Source of the DNA: Onthophagus taurus
Taxonomy: Eukaryota; Arthropoda; Insecta; Coleoptera; Scarabaeidae
Assembly: GCF_036711975.1 (NCBI RefSeq)
Contig: NC_091976.1
Location: 19,964,001-20,028,000, forward strand
Length of the DNA: 64,000 bases
Direction: 5' to 3'
A program made the position numbers and the translations under genes. Shown here in pieces: positions 46,701 through 59,954 of the stretch (positions within the stretch are counted from its first letter, which is position 1; every line of letters starts with the position of its first letter). A model generated the notes under the pieces. It was not told the DNA's origin and did not search any database. It was given only the letters and a program-made list of their open reading frames with translations.

Positions 46701-48700
46701 GTTGGCGTTTCAACCCTTTTTCGATTTTTTTTCGTCGTTTCAGAGAGCGGCGTTGGACAAAGGCAATTGTTTCGCCCTGTTTTTAATACCTGTTTTATCT
46801 TCGCGCATCATCTACCCGACGAGAGGCAACGGGATGCGATTCCCGTATGTCTCTCTGCACGGATGAATGGAAACTGGCACACAAAATGTTTCGGCACCAA
46901 AGGCTGGAAATAGAGACCCGCCGTTGTTCGTTCCTCGTTGTAATTATTCAGCGTGTCGTCGGTCTCGTATTAATCTGTGGGAAATTTTCAATTATTTCGG
47001 GATATGAATACTTAAAAGGGCACGTCGCAAACTGAAAGTTGAACGTTGTCTACTGTTGTTTGTTCAACAAACTCCGCTGTGGGTTCTCTCTGTTTATTCT
47101 CTCCGAGATAGTAAATTAAACACTTTGAAATAAAGTGTTGTTCCTATATTAACTTTGTTAATGTGAACAATTATTGGGAATTAAAAATAAAACAAAACAA
47201 GCATCCGTGGTTTAATCATTACGAATCAAATTTCATTTAAACCTCAATTTTTGAAATTACATAACACACTGCGGATTGGTTTTTGTTAGCCGCATCATTA
47301 AAAACCAATAAATTTCCACAACGTTCTATCCACCAGCAGTGGTTTCCAATCCATCGACGGCAGTTGCAGTTGAGGTAACTGGGTTCGGTGATTAACTGAT
47401 GAACGTCAAATTACGTAATTGTTTGCTTTAGACAGTCTGTCAGCTATTGATCATCGTGCTAAGTGAACCAATAGGTATTAACAATTAGCGGTCAATACTT
47501 GTTTTCCCAATTATTCGTTATTGTAACGCAAACATATTTTTGGACACTGCGTTCTTCAATATGCCCTGTAATATATACGTTTGGAAAGAGTCGAAAAAGC
47601 GAGACAGAGTGTGTATAATTTGAAATAATGGTGCTGCATCGCAGGCGCTAACAACGCGGAGCCTCCCAAACCGTGGCAACGTGTTCAACTATAACGAACA
47701 TTGCGCACCCCTTGTCACCGCGAATAATATTAAATGCAACGTGACAGCTTTTTTTGTAAACTCAACCCAAGCACAAAGCGTTTTGATTAAAATGAAAATA
47801 CTAGGTGCAATTCAGATAAATCTAAGCCTTAAACCTTTTGATTTATTATGCCGAGGCAAATAACCTCACAATGGAAGTTAATTAGAAAATTATACAGTTG
47901 AAATAGCCCCAAGTGGAATAAAAAATACTATTGTAGGTTACCTTTGTTTTTAACGATACATTTACTTTGGTTATATAAACTTTAAAAAAATGGTTTGTTT
48001 GGTGGAGGTGCCGGGTTATATATTATTCTTTTACCCAAATGAAAGCCACATCTATATCAATACGAAGACAGTTTTCAAATGTAATATGATGTTATATGAT
48101 TATTGATAACCACATAATCATATCGCCTTAATTAAATCATCATTTCCCTCCACATTCTATAGTATGTAACGGAACAAATTGAGTTTGTATTTTCAAACAT
48201 TCGTTTTCAATACACAGATTTCAACAACCTTTTTCTTACTACATCAATCTCATTATCTTTTCTCGCTGCACTCTAATATTCGGCCATGGTTTCCAAGCGA
48301 AAAGCCTTTCGTTTCTACATTTTTTATCATTTTTTGTTGTTGTTTTCAACATCGCTACTCTCGCTCGAGTTCCATTACGATTTCATTAAATCTGTACTGA
48401 AAACTCAGTTAAATTTTCTATTAGTTCACTCGGTATGTCACTTAATAGTAATATTTCTTTATATTAGTATTGTTTTCAAGAGCTAGATTCTTATCTTCTA
48501 GAAGTAAAATTCTCTTTATATTTTATCGCAGTTTCCTTATCCAGAAATTTAAGTGTTACTTTTTTCAGAAGTTTATTCGCATTTCAGTATTATTTTCTTC
48601 TTATAGTATTTACTTTCTCTGTTTTATTTTTAGTTCTGGAAAATTATTTGTACTCATCGAGTCATAACTTATATTTTGAATATTATTATTTAGACGCCAT
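43700..48700. other. 5-kb stretch without a recognised gene
   Basis: AT-rich background with patches of higher GC (about 44380-44700, 45400-45660, 46680-46960). The 136-codon plus frame at 44407-44817 (LALRT/AYIRQFRCVVRATW region) and its 133-codon antisense lie in the richest patch. Neither resembles a protein family I know. A TATATAAG at 44515-44522 sits within it. Could be a non-coding promoter or leader exon, or regulatory DNA. Nothing firmer can be said. Confidence 0.5.
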
Positions 48701-49620
48701 AATGCTAATTTTATATCAAGGACGTTGTGATTCGTTAAGATTCTCTAGTAAAACATAAACATTTGGTGGGTATATAAGAAAGAAGGAAGAATGGATGTGG
48801 CAGGGAAGAGAGATGTAGAGGATGTGAAAGAGTACACGTACTTGAGATATTGGTTCTCGGAGAGTAGTAAGGTTGGGTTGCATGTGAGGACTATGGCGAA
48901 AAGAGAGAACTTTTGGGAGGGATGTGGGAAAAAGAAAGGTTATGTTTGAGGGCTTGGTGAGGAGCGCAAAGATGTATGGCGCAGAAGTATGGGGATGGAA
49001 AGAAATAGGGATTGCTGGGGGATGTACAAACAAGGTATTGGAGATGTTTACTAGGGATGGCGAGAGAGACTCCAGGGTATATAGTGAAAGCTGGGAGAAG
49101 AGCAGTGAAGTACGAGGAACGGATTGAAGGAAGACCGCATTGTAGAATCGTTGGGGAGTGCTGGAGGGAAATTAAGGAGAGGATATCAACCTCCTGGACA
49201 AGCAGACTAACTGGGATCGACAACAGAAGTGTAGAGAGAGGTGAAATGTAGAGAGAACTGAGGGATAGAGACAGAGACATATATAGGCAGGAGAGAAGGA
49301 AGACATAATGAAAGGTATGGGGAGAGAGTGACAGAAGAACTGCTAAAGTGTATGTTGATGGAAGAGGACGACGAAGGGAAATCATTGGTGGCCAGATTGC
49401 GCTGTGAGAACGAGGAAAGGGGAAACAAGTATGGGGTGGATGAGGACGAAAGGTGATGTAGGCTGTACAGGGAGGAAATGGAAACGTTGGACCACATGTT
49501 GAAGATATGCAGCGAGTTGAGGGAGTATGCTATGGACTGGAGGCAAATTTAGGCAGAGGGAGGTGAGGACAGGAGATAAGTAGAGGTGTTTAGGAGTTTT
49601 CTATTGGCGTAAAAATTGTT
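48700..49620 (+). pseudogene. LINE 3'-half relic (reverse transcriptase C-terminus)
   Basis: Plus reading through many frameshifts gives VEDVKEYTYLRYWFSES, then a YGAEVWGWKE-type block (SAKMYGAEVWGWKEIGIAGG at 48960-49020), TPGYIVKAGRRAVKYEERI, CWREIKERI, and near the end CRLYREEMETLDHM-like words. These are the conserved blocks of a widespread insect LINE C-terminus (YTYLG, YGVEIWGW, TPxYxV). Purine-rich plus strand. Inactive. Confidence 0.75.
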
Positions 49621-51100
49621 AACATGCAATAAAACCCTTATTAATATCCAAAGAAAATACGCTTTCTACTCAGTCTAAAAGGGTCTTGTCTCAGTAAGCT
49701 CATTTGTCACAACTAGCACAGTCTTCCATTGGATCCGCATGGAGAACGCTGCAATACAAACCAGGATGTTTACATTACTAATATAAGTACATTAGTAACG
49801 CTGCCTTTTTCTCCTTCATTCACATATTTTAACTTTTATTTCGTTTTTCTTATTCTGGCTCTTTTAATTTTTGGGGAAGAAGTAGTGTTTCATTGTTACC
49901 CGATCACGCCAGAAACTTTTAGTGTTTCTGAAAAGTGTGTTATTTCGGTACTCGCCAACCGTCAAAAGTGAAGTTTGTTGTGAAGAAGTTTTCAGTAAAC
50001 AGCTATGTTTGTGATTGCAGTAAAGGTATTTAGTAAAAGTTCAGAACATGATTCTGCAATCATAGCTGGTGGTATAGAATTGGTATAAAATTGCTGGCTA
50101 AACGAGTGGTTTTAAAAATATATAAAGTAGAACGCTTATATGATTTGGTGAATATAAAACGAGTTTCACGATTTCAGGTAAGCACCGTTATCGACCTACA
50201 GATGACGAGTAATATGTGTGCGGAAAATATATCCCCAATATCTAGGCGCACAATTTAAGGTAAGTTGCGGATCTATTCTCTTTCTTGAAAATAATCCCGT
50301 TGGGTATCATATATCGATCAGTCGCTCTGAAACATTATTTAGAATAAATTGAAATTTCTATCTTGGTGCAGTTCTATATTTAGTCTGGCGTCAAACTTTG
50401 ATTCATCCCAATTAACCTCATTATAGTAAAACGTCTCCCTATCTATTATTGCACTTCACCGTTTTAATTCAATTTCTGTGTTCTGAACAACGCTTTAACA
50501 TTTACATTAGCGAGGCTTAACACCAAGTGACGAGAATTACAGATCAATCTCTTCAACGTTTCAGTTCAATATATTAATAGGATTAAAACCCTTTTAATAT
50601 AACATACTCAGTTTATCACTTGTAGTATCCATACATTATATATATCCCATATTGTTTAGACTAATACATTACCCAGGACAATAAGTTGTTGGTCAGCATA
50701 TGTATCATATCCAGTCACTCAACCACAGTTACACAACAGTGCAACACTGTAACTTCAAAAAGATTGGTTTTAATGACTTATTTTTATATTAGATGTTGCC
50801 ATATCTGCATGGCTTTGATGTCATGTGTTGTCAAATAAATCTTTAATTGATGGAGATGTAATTTTAAGAGATGTAATTCAACTATTTTCAACAAATTCTT
50901 CCTAAGTTCCTTCTATTTAGGCCATTGTGCTATTTACATTTCTTTCTCCTTTCTTGGTGTTATCGTCAAATCTGAAAAACTTTGAAATTAAGTTATTCTA
51001 TTTACAGCTACTAGTAAAAAGCCATGATGAATTCCTTCGACATCGCACGGTGCATGAAAACTATCAATAAATCCATTCTTGGAATGTTCACCTAATTGGG
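49620..51100. other. Intergenic, nothing recognised
   Basis: AT-rich, short open frames only. The 80-codon plus frame at 49729-49971 has one hydrophobic stretch but no family resemblance. Confidence 0.6.
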
Positions 51101-51101
51101 A

Positions 51102-51515
51102 GGTATCAATGACTTTGACATTGGCAAGTCCCAATCATTTCAAGTTAAAGATTGTTGAATGGTTTTTGTAAATATCGTAAATCGTTGATCTCATAAAAAT
51201 GCTTGATTGAAAATGATGGAATATACGCAGTATCCAACAGCAATATTCTATACAGCTCTTTTAATTCATTATTTTTAGTGAGATAGATTACAAAATTAAA
51301 TAATTCTAGTACAAGTACATATAACCTTTTCTGGAACGTCTAACAATGTTATCTTCATCTTTATAGAGAATAATGGAAGTTAATCCATTGTTTCATTGTA
51401 ATACATTTGAAATTGTCTTTGGTACAAGGTTTACATTTCGATTATTATTTCTATTTAAAGCGACATCATAGATTGTCGCGACAACTGCAGTTGTTTGATC
51501 TTGTGTTAGAATCTC
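51102..51515 (-). pseudogene. Copy 1 of a duplicated receptor-like pseudogene fragment
   Basis: Direct copy of 54350-54770 (same words CAATGACTTTGACATTGG, AATTCTAGTACAAGTACA, GGAACGTCTAACAATGTTA). The minus frame begins LLDVPEKVI, then a deletion near 51320 shifts it. It continues LELFNFVIYLTKNNEL, then YEINDLRYLQKPFNN. See the second copy for the interpretation. Confidence 0.5.
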
Positions 51516-53690
51516 AATCTAAATGTCAAATGCAGTTTAATAGAAATTCGTTCAATTCGTATTAAAGTGTTTTGTTTCTGTTGTACAATTCATATATACG
51601 GCACACAAGTAAATTAATTCAATTCGGCGTTATAAGCATCGTGCGATTTAAAGACCTTGGAGGGGAATTAAAACGTTAAGCGATGACCACATTTGTGACA
51701 TTTCTTATTTAAAATGCTTTTAACTTTGTTCCATTAACTTTTTTCCTTTACAATATGTATTAAAGTTAATGTTGATGTTATCCATTTTACGATTTTATCT
51801 TTTTGAAAGAAAAGTTTAAAAAATTGTGTTTTCTGTATAGTTGTTTTTAATTACTATTTCTGCGGTGCGATATTTCGAAACGTTAATGCAATTTTAATTG
51901 GGGCAACGTATCACCCTTTAACCTTGTGTCATGTTGCGCAACTTTTGTCCTTTGGCCTCCAGCCAGCAAATGAGCGCATTAATTTCCGTTTTTCCCAACC
52001 TAAAACTTATACCCAAGAGTTGACTTCTTCTGACGTATCTTGCCAACACATCGGCATCGCCGCGATTCTCGTCAATCTTTCAAATGTCAATACTTCTGAA
52101 ACTCATTCCTGATAATGGTCCACGATGCAACTCATCAAATGGAAACGTTTTCCTAATGGAGCGTGTAGCATCACGACACTCGCCGTGACGTTCCTATTGT
52201 TATTGGAATGTTGCCAAAGTGTTATAATCAATACAGTGATTCAGTATGTTTGAGGAAGTTTTTTTTGAATAAGGATAATTGTGATCCATTAGTGATTTTA
52301 TTTACTGGAAAGTTTTAATATTTTTGATGGTTTTGATGACCTCCATAACTTTTGTATAATGGAAGCTCTCGTTCTCTTTATGTCAAGTTGTACGATTTCT
52401 ACTTCCAGTTTGGGGGGCCACGGGCGCTTGGAAAGGTTAGTTGAGTTTCACGACCTGCCGCAAGACTTTTTTTTCCATTCATTTCTCCAATTCGTCTCGC
52501 ATCCTTAATTCTTTTTCCCGGAGTGGATTTTAAAACTTTCTTAAATTGAGATCGAATTTTATTACCGCTATGATTTCTTTATTAAACTTATTCCTGATTT
52601 ATTTTTGTAGGTCTTTTGCGGTCATTTTTTGGACTTGGTTCAAAAAGGGTGGAAATAATTTCTTTTTTTTATTCTTTGTGTGTTAAAATTGCGATGAAAA
52701 TCGATCGAGAAGTCCGCGTCAATTCTGTGAGCGCCTACATCGCAGTTTGCGCCCGCTCCTTCGGCAGTCAACACGTGCGCGCTCTTTCCACAGTGGGTTC
52801 GGACACGCGAAACGTTCAAGTTCGAACTTGCGTCGGTATCAGGCGCAAGTGATCTCGCGAAAGCTCTCGATTCTGGGTTTTTAAAACGTCCTGTTCCGAT
52901 ATTATTAAGTTTTTCGAACTCGGACGGTAAACGTGTCCGGAGTCTAAGTTCTTGTTTTCTCAGCCCTATAGGGATAGTTATGGTAAGTTTTTCCGTAAGG
53001 ATAGCTAGAAGTTAAATGAAGTTATTCGGGTTTAATGCCCAGTGCATCGTTAATTCCTTACCGGACTCCGGTTTCATTACAGTTTTGCTCGAACTGTTGC
53101 TCAACTATTCTCATAATTTATTTTACGAGCGTCTTCGTACAGAAATCTACTTTACATTTATATCTTAAGTAAGGTTGAAAAGTTTTAATTCAAATTTAAT
53201 TTTTTTCCAATTTATGGTGTGTTTAAATTAAACGGTTTTGTTGTGATAACCTTTATTTTATAACTATAAAAGCGAAATGTTATTAACGATTAAAATCCAT
53301 ATAAAACTACATGTCCGATATTTATATATATGCGATGAATCATTTTTGTACGATCGCTTTAATTGGAAATAATATTAAAAATGAATTTTACACGCTAATT
53401 AAATCGAATCCGAAAATACGAATTAAGTTATTTGTGATACACGGCTAATTTAATTACTTAAAATATCGCATTTTGATGTTAAAGCAGCGCTTTTTTATGA
53501 TTTTTTATCTCATTTATTTTTTTGAAGTGAAATATTTAGTTTAACATGGTAATTGGGTATAATTTTAGATGTAATCAAAGTTAATTTGCATAAGTTGTTA
53601 AGAGTTGCCGACGATGGGCGAGATGTGAAAGGATTTTTAAAAGAAAAAATAAATAAAACATTAAATTGGATTATGGAAATTACATTCCTA
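51516..53690. other. Intergenic with a GC-richer patch at 52.7-53.0 kb
   Basis: No protein gene recognised. From about 52690 to 52985 the sequence is distinctly GC-richer than its flanks. It ends with TAGTTATGGTAAGTTTT (52976-52992), which could be an initiator ATG followed by a consensus splice donor. The 78-codon plus frame at 52616-52852 in the same patch is not recognised. Confidence 0.45.
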
Positions 53691-53693
53691 CTG

Positions 53694-55075
53694 CTGGAAA
53701 AAGTTTTTTGCAGTTGCAGAGGACTTTTTGTGTTTTAAAATTCAGGTTTGATATATTCTGAAAACCTGTGCAAACCTGGATCATAAATTTTAAATTATTA
53801 TTAAAATAGCGACATTAACAATTTGTCAACTATGACGATAAATAACCGAAACTCTAGTCGTTTTCAAATTTAATTTTATTAATGTCACAAACTAAATGAT
53901 TAACGTTTTAAATAGGTACACGAAATGTCATTTTTTTGTCCATATATTTTCACAATTCATATTTTCATTGCTATTGATTTTTAATTTTACAGTGCAGGAC
54001 ACATACCATTTCTAATCTCATTCCTTACAGACTTGCATGATACAGCCATACGTAATATAAACCAGATCGTACAATGCTTGAATTTAAAACTATACCGACT
54101 CTCAAGTAATAATCTCATTTCCCCACTTGCATCAGTAAGATCAGTAACTGTTTTGGTCTACGAAAATACCCTTTAATTTCTTTTCTACCTAACTTTATTG
54201 CCATTTCTCGCTAGATCCTGCAGAAAATATTCTACAAATATGTCGTTTATAATTTGTATTCGATTAATCACTTAGTCATCCCTTACGTCGAATTAAGTAG
54301 TTCTTCTGATCTGATTGTCCTAAAAGCTGTTATCTTCTGGCTATAGCCAAGTCAATGACTTTGACATTGGGAGTTACAACATTTCGAGTTAAAGATTGTT
54401 GAATGCTTTTTGTAAATATCGTAAATCGTTGATTTCAAAAAAGTGCTTGATTAGGTTTACAAGATAAAATGGAATTTTTGGAATAGACGCACTATTTAAG
54501 AACAATATTCTATACTGCTGTAGTAATTCATTATTTTTGGTGAGATAGATTACAAAATTAAATAATTCTAGTACAAGTACAAATTTAATAACCTTTTCTG
54601 GAACGTCTAACAATGTTAGCTTCATCTTAATAGAGAATAATGGAAGTTAATCCATTGTTTCGTTGTAATACATTTGAGATTGTCTTTGGTACAAGGTTTA
54701 CATTTCGATTAATATTTCTATTTAAAGCAACATCATGTCGCGACAACTACAGTTGTTTAATCTTGTGTTGCAGACATTTACTGTTCGAAAAAGTTTTTTG
54801 CAGTTGCAGGCGACTTTTTGTGTTTTAAAATTTAGTTTTGAGATATTCTGCAAACCTGGATCATAAATTTTAAATTATTATTAAAATAGCGACATTAACA
54901 ATTTGTCAACTATGACGATAAATAACCGAAACTCTCAGTCGTTTTCAAATTTAATTTTATTAATGTCACAAACTAAATGATAAACGTTTTAAATAGGTAC
55001 ACGAAATGTCATTTCTTTGTCCATATATTTTCATCATTCATATTTTCATTGTTATTGATTTTTAATTTTACAGTG
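53694..55075. repeat. Duplicated block: 53694-53995 copied at 54785-55074
   Basis: Both copies start GAAAAAGTTTTTTGCAGTTG and share ATAGCGACATTAACAATTTG, CGATAAATAACCGAAACTCT and GGTACACGAAATGTCATTTC/T, ending at TTTTAATTTTACAGTGC. In the second copy this block directly follows the copy of 51102-51515, so 54350-55075 is a composite of two segments that are separate upstream. May be one family of an unrecognised repeat. Confidence 0.8.
54355..54625 (-). pseudogene. Copy 2 of a receptor-like pseudogene fragment (possible odorant receptor)
   Basis: 78-codon minus frame: MKLTLLDVPEKVIKFVLVLE, LFNFVIYLTKNNELLQQYRI, SIPKIPFYLVNLIKHFF, then EINDLRYLQKAFNNL. The pattern (hydrophobic segment, short loop, second hydrophobic segment, then a polar D-L-LQ-F-NL helix) resembles the segment around transmembrane helices 1-2 of insect odorant receptors. 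The resemblance is weak and from memory of the family, not alignment. Stops follow at once. An alternative is an unknown transposon protein. Confidence 0.3.
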
Positions 55076-58030
55076 CTGCTGTGTTTTATATTACCCAATA
55101 AATTTTGGCACGTCCATCGCGTTTTCCATTTTTGAATCTTGTTTATTCGCTTGTGTATGACATAAATAAAATCACAATGTTTAATGATACACCTATGTAC
55201 CTATTTATATGAATTTGCGAAATAGTGTTTGTTTTTTTTAATATAAATTTGCGAAATTAATAATCATGTTTTTTAATTAAATATTATTGGAAATAGGTAG
55301 TTACATAATGAAAGAGTACTGGTTAAAATGTTATTTACGATACAATTCTCCAGCCTGCGGGGATAGGTAGATATTGTTTATTTCGGCGTTTTACAATTAA
55401 TATTATAGGTATCTGTTTTAAAATAAAATTGTAAAATAATTTTCTCTTTAAAGTGTTAACCAGTCAGCTGTGTTTTTGTGACATTTATTTTCGCTTTTGT
55501 GAATTTCAACGATTGTCCAATTGCATTCAATTTTGTCCTTTATTTGTAACTCTTTCATAAATAAAATACTTCATATCGAAATTTATTACCCCGCATCTAG
55601 TTTATACAAAATTTATTTTCGGCCTCGTTTGAAAATTGTTGTGGTTGATGAATAGGCAATTCGTCGAAAAATATGGGACAAGTTTCATTTCGTCTGGTTA
55701 CGTATAACGCAATAAATGTACCCCTCCTTTTAATTAATACCCGTTTATATCGCGGGGTGTAATTTTCACGTGCACATTTAGGTATGCGGCGTTAGTCATT
55801 TAGGAAAGTTCAAATAATTACGCGGCTAATTTAATCGCGACGTTAAAACTGTACTAATTAAGCTTAAATTATTCAAACCCCCTTTACATTATTCTATGCA
55901 ATTACACTATTACTATTCATTCCAGCGAAATATTTAGAGACACCTTTGGATTCCAATCATCTAAAAGGTTAAAATGCAAAATCGATATTAATAATAATCT
56001 AAGTGAGGTTGCCATCTTCTCAAATTCTCTAATAAGTTTCCAAACATTACATGAAAGGTAAGGAAGCGAAATCATTAAATCTATTCAGTGAATTGAAGTA
56101 AAGGATATTAAATTAAAACTTCATTTTCTGATTATTTCATGTCAATGATTTTAACAGGTTGCACCTAATTGGAACCTGTTTCCTACCATATTTCACTTCG
56201 TTAATATTAATGTTACATTGTTGAGTACCTTGTGTGCCATGTAATGTTACTTTATGTAGATCGATTACTCCTCTACTCCCAAGTGAATATTTGACTATTC
56301 CAAATCAGATTACCAAGTACTTGCCATCTGTCGCACCGTGAATTATTAATTCCTCGAATTGATCGGTCACACCACTTAAGGGGATAAAATACGAGTTTGT
56401 TCTTCTCTTTTAATGCTTTAATCTTCTTCTCTACAATATCTCCTCATTAGAGACAATTACCCATTACTCTTTCTGTCGTACCGCCGACGCCACTTGACTC
56501 TATCTTCTGTTAGGTGGAAGACGTTTCCATCTGCCTGCCCAAGGTTCCATTTGAGAATCCCGTTTTCGGATGGTATCTTCGAAGCCATGTAACGTGGCAC
56601 CACAGATCGTATCTGACGTCTACTGAATTAAAGATTAAGGCGGGACTATCCCTTATTGTACTTCTCGACCCTAATCTCTTGGGGGAACCTGTCTAATACT
56701 CTACTTCTCTTGAGAAGAGAAAGCAAAAATTGTTTCTCACATAATCTGCTGAAATTAAAAATATTATCGCATGCCTTGAAAGCTATTAGTAATTATGAAG
56801 GTTTCATTGTTGTCTGTGCAAAGAAATTGTAAATAATCTTAACGTTAGTTAACTTATTTTTGAGATAGACTGAAAAGCCACGATATTTTTCCAACCATCA
56901 TAACGAGCTGCAGTAATATTTAATATTTTCTAAACAATAAAATATGTTTGCGCAGGTTCATCCATTTAACGATACACACCGAGTTGGCTACAATACGCCA
57001 TTTATACAGATTAATTATTTAATTGGGCTATAGATCTCAATTGAATTGGGATGATACTCGAAATTCGAAATGGATAAAATATGTGAACGTCATAACTATG
57101 TATTTTGACTAAAAACTATGTGAACTTTTCTAGTATATACATATTTGGCTATCAACTCCCAATTGACCCCTTGATAATCATTGTCCCTTTATGCCTTTAC
57201 AACTACATTTACTCCCAGAAAGCCCATAACGACCCCGTTGCGAACCCTTGCTTTAATGTTGTCTGTAAATCTTGTTCAATCAGCATCTAGCAAAAAATAA
57301 CACCCTTTAACACTAACAATTTTTAATATAAAGTTTTATAAAAGATTAGTTTAATTAATTAATTTATTTGGATGCGATTTAATATTTTTTTTATTAACGT
57401 AGCGTTAGAAACCACACAACGACCGGGTAACGTCTAAATATCAATAGAGTACGGCGTTTTGATGAGGAATCAGCGACGATCTTTTAGATATACCTCTTTT
57501 ACACAGCATGACTTAGAGCAGAGTCAGTACAGAAAATGAACTAGATGGAGCAGATAAGTGTCTTTGTGCTTTGATCCCCAAAGAGGACTGTTCTCATTGA
57601 AATCAGCGATTAACTGTTGGATGAGTTACCGTAAATCGTGCAATTGCCAATCAAATAGTAGGACATTGACAGAAAGGGCATTTAAAGATTCATTTTACAA
57701 AATACTAACTCAACAACCAGCGCTCAATATTGATAATCTCTTCTATGTAAAGAATCCTATTTTATGCCATTTTCAATTTACAGTTTTACAGCAATAAACC
57801 TCTACAGTTACAATATCACTTCCACATATAATCTTTTAATTTTAAATTTACTAAACTCAATGAACTTTTTCATTCATGTTTAGGATATCTTGTACAATCT
57901 TTAGCAGTCATTGTATAAATGGGAGTGTTGCGGAATAGCGAGTTACAGGCTTTGTAACTCTCGATCGAACCTATGGAAAGCGAGAGAATGATGTGTAACT
58001 CACTTTACGTGTTCATGGAAAATCAATTTT
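55075..58030. other. Intergenic, no gene recognised
   Basis: AT-rich. A stretch around 55610-55880 has short GC-containing words set among TAATTA-like sequence (for example CGCGGCTAATTTAATCGCG near 55820). Frames at 56514, 57105 and 57558 are short and match nothing I know. Confidence 0.55.
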
Positions 58031-58032
58031 TA

Positions 58033-59954
58033 TACAGGGTGTTTCAGGTTTTTGTAGCAGGACTTTAACAGTCGATAGATCTTTTAAAATTAACACAAAA
58101 ACTTCATATAAACATAGGTCGACAAACGCTTTGTTTTGAAGATACAGGGTGTTCAAATTAAATTTTTAAATTGATTTTTATTTAATATTACATGTGTATT
58201 TCAACCGATTCTTTTCAAATTTGGTATACGGAGGTTTTTTGGCATGAGAAAGACGATCATGAAGTCCGTTTTAATATAGCCGGTAGAGGGCTATTTTACC
58301 TTACGCTCTGTAACCTATTCTTTACGGATTAAAATGATAATAACTTTTCTGACAGTATACTTTTTGGTTTTTTGAATAAATATTCTTATTCTGTGTACTT
58401 TTTAAACAGGGGCACTCTTATCAAAATGCGCTAAAGTTTCTTGTTTTCAAGATAATTCGCTTTTTATTATTCGATACAGACCAATGTTTTTAAAGGATAG
58501 TTAAAATAATGTGTGCCATGGAAACAAAGTAGGTAAATTAACTAATGTTTTAGTTTATTAATGTTTTTAATCTAAATAATAAAAGAAATTGTTGAAGATG
58601 TAAAAAATTTTGCTTGCATAATTCTGACCGAGGAATTACTGATCGAGTAATGGTAGTTAAGAACGGCCTTAATTATGTCATTACAAGCATTCCTAATCCT
58701 ATTAAAGGTTCATCCCTTGTGGGAGCAGGTGTCTCATACAATTTTCATTTCAAATATCGACGTGGGGCCATTCGACTGGTCCACCACGACCAATCCATCT
58801 TGCAGGAAAATGGTTGTCCAGCCAATTTCTTACCACCCTACCATGATAAGCTGCATAATGATCAAGTTGAAACCAGGCCTTTCTTCCTAAACCTAAATCA
58901 ATGTCATCCCACATATTGGCATGTTCAGCTACCAAAAATTACAACAACGCCGCAGCAATTAGTTGTGGTGGCAAAAAGTATGGCCCGAAAAGATGACTAT
59001 GTTAAACACCTACCCAGACGTTGACACTCACGTTGACATTCATGTTGGAAGTTTCGTGGCCGAATTGCGTGGGGATTTTCATGCGCCAAACATGTAAATT
59101 ATGAAAGTACAATCCTACGCCTTGTGAAACACGCTTCATCGTTCCACATTATATTATTTAAAGAATCCACTGACAAAACGTTCTTCATCGCCTGGTTGCA
59201 ATCGTTTGCAAGAGTTGTAAATGATAAACATATCTATGATCATGTTTTAAAAGGCGATAAACACGCACCCTGTTGGGGTGAAGAGGTGGGGTCTCTGTCG
59301 AATTCACGCAAAATTCTTCTTCTAAAGTTTCTTTGCAGTCTAACATTGTTATTATTACGATCTACCCGTCATTATTTAGCCTTTGTTCAACTATTTGTCT
59401 ATACACTTTCACAAACACAGAAGGATGCGGATGTCTTCTATTTGGATATCTTCTCCTATACTGTAGGCTCTAGGGAATAATAAAATGAATATCCCCAAAC
59501 TCTTGGTTAGGAAAAATAAACGGCATTTTATAAAGTTTTTATGCAGCAAACAAAAAATTAAAAATTAAAAAAAAAAAACAATTTAACACGATTAGGAAAA
59601 AGAGTAATGAATTTAGCACGTTAATAAACAAGAAAATTGAATTTAACACTGATCAACAACTACTGGTGATTTGACACTTGATACAATAAACTAAAACATT
59701 AGTGAAGTTACCTGCTTTGTTTCAATGGCAAACATTATTATACCTATCTTAAACAATTCTCTAAAAAAATTGGTCTGTATCGAATAACAAAAAATGGATT
59801 AATAATAAATAAAAATCAATTCAAAAATTTTACTTAAACACCCTGTATCTTCAAAACAAAGCGTTTGTCGACCTATTATATGAAGTTTTTGTGCTAATTT
59901 TAAAAGATCAATCGACTGTTAAAGTCCTGCTACAAAAACCCGAAACACCCTGTA
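58033..59954 (-). mobile_element. Mariner element with very long inverted repeats, TA target duplication
   Basis: It begins TACAGGGTGTTTCAGGTTTT and ends with the inverted copy. TA flanks both sides (58031-58032, 59955-59956). The inverted repeat covers the outer ~150 bp on each side (left 58033-58186, right to about 59800). It then resumes: left about 58455-58560 pairs with right about 59688-59795. The left arm carries an extra ~265 bp (58187-58452). The transposase relic lies between, on minus. Confidence 0.88.
58620..59480 (-). pseudogene. Mariner-family (HTH/DDE) transposase relic
   Basis: On the minus strand through frameshifts: RYPNRRHPHPSVFVKVYRQI, LEEEFCVNSTETPPLHP, VYRLLKHDHRYVYHLQLLQT, then IMWNDEACFTRRRIV (first D). 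These are followed by ENPHAIRPRNFQHE, WFQLDHYAAYHGRVVRNWLD (the second aspartate region, here QLD) and FPARWIGRGGPVEWP. Order and motifs match the insect mariner-like transposases with a duplicated HTH. Multiple frameshifts; inactive. It sits inside the long-TIR element. Confidence 0.85.

Noticed and set aside
48716..49497. Long minus frames of 105, 164 and 96 codons rich in S, L and P
   Set aside because: The plus strand here is a purine-rich LINE relic, and the pyrimidine-rich complement lacks stops. The plus reading has recognisable LINE blocks.
58614..59024. 136-codon plus frame as a gene
   Set aside because: The minus strand of the same interval carries mariner transposase motifs (WIGRGGPVEWP). 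The plus frame is its shadow.
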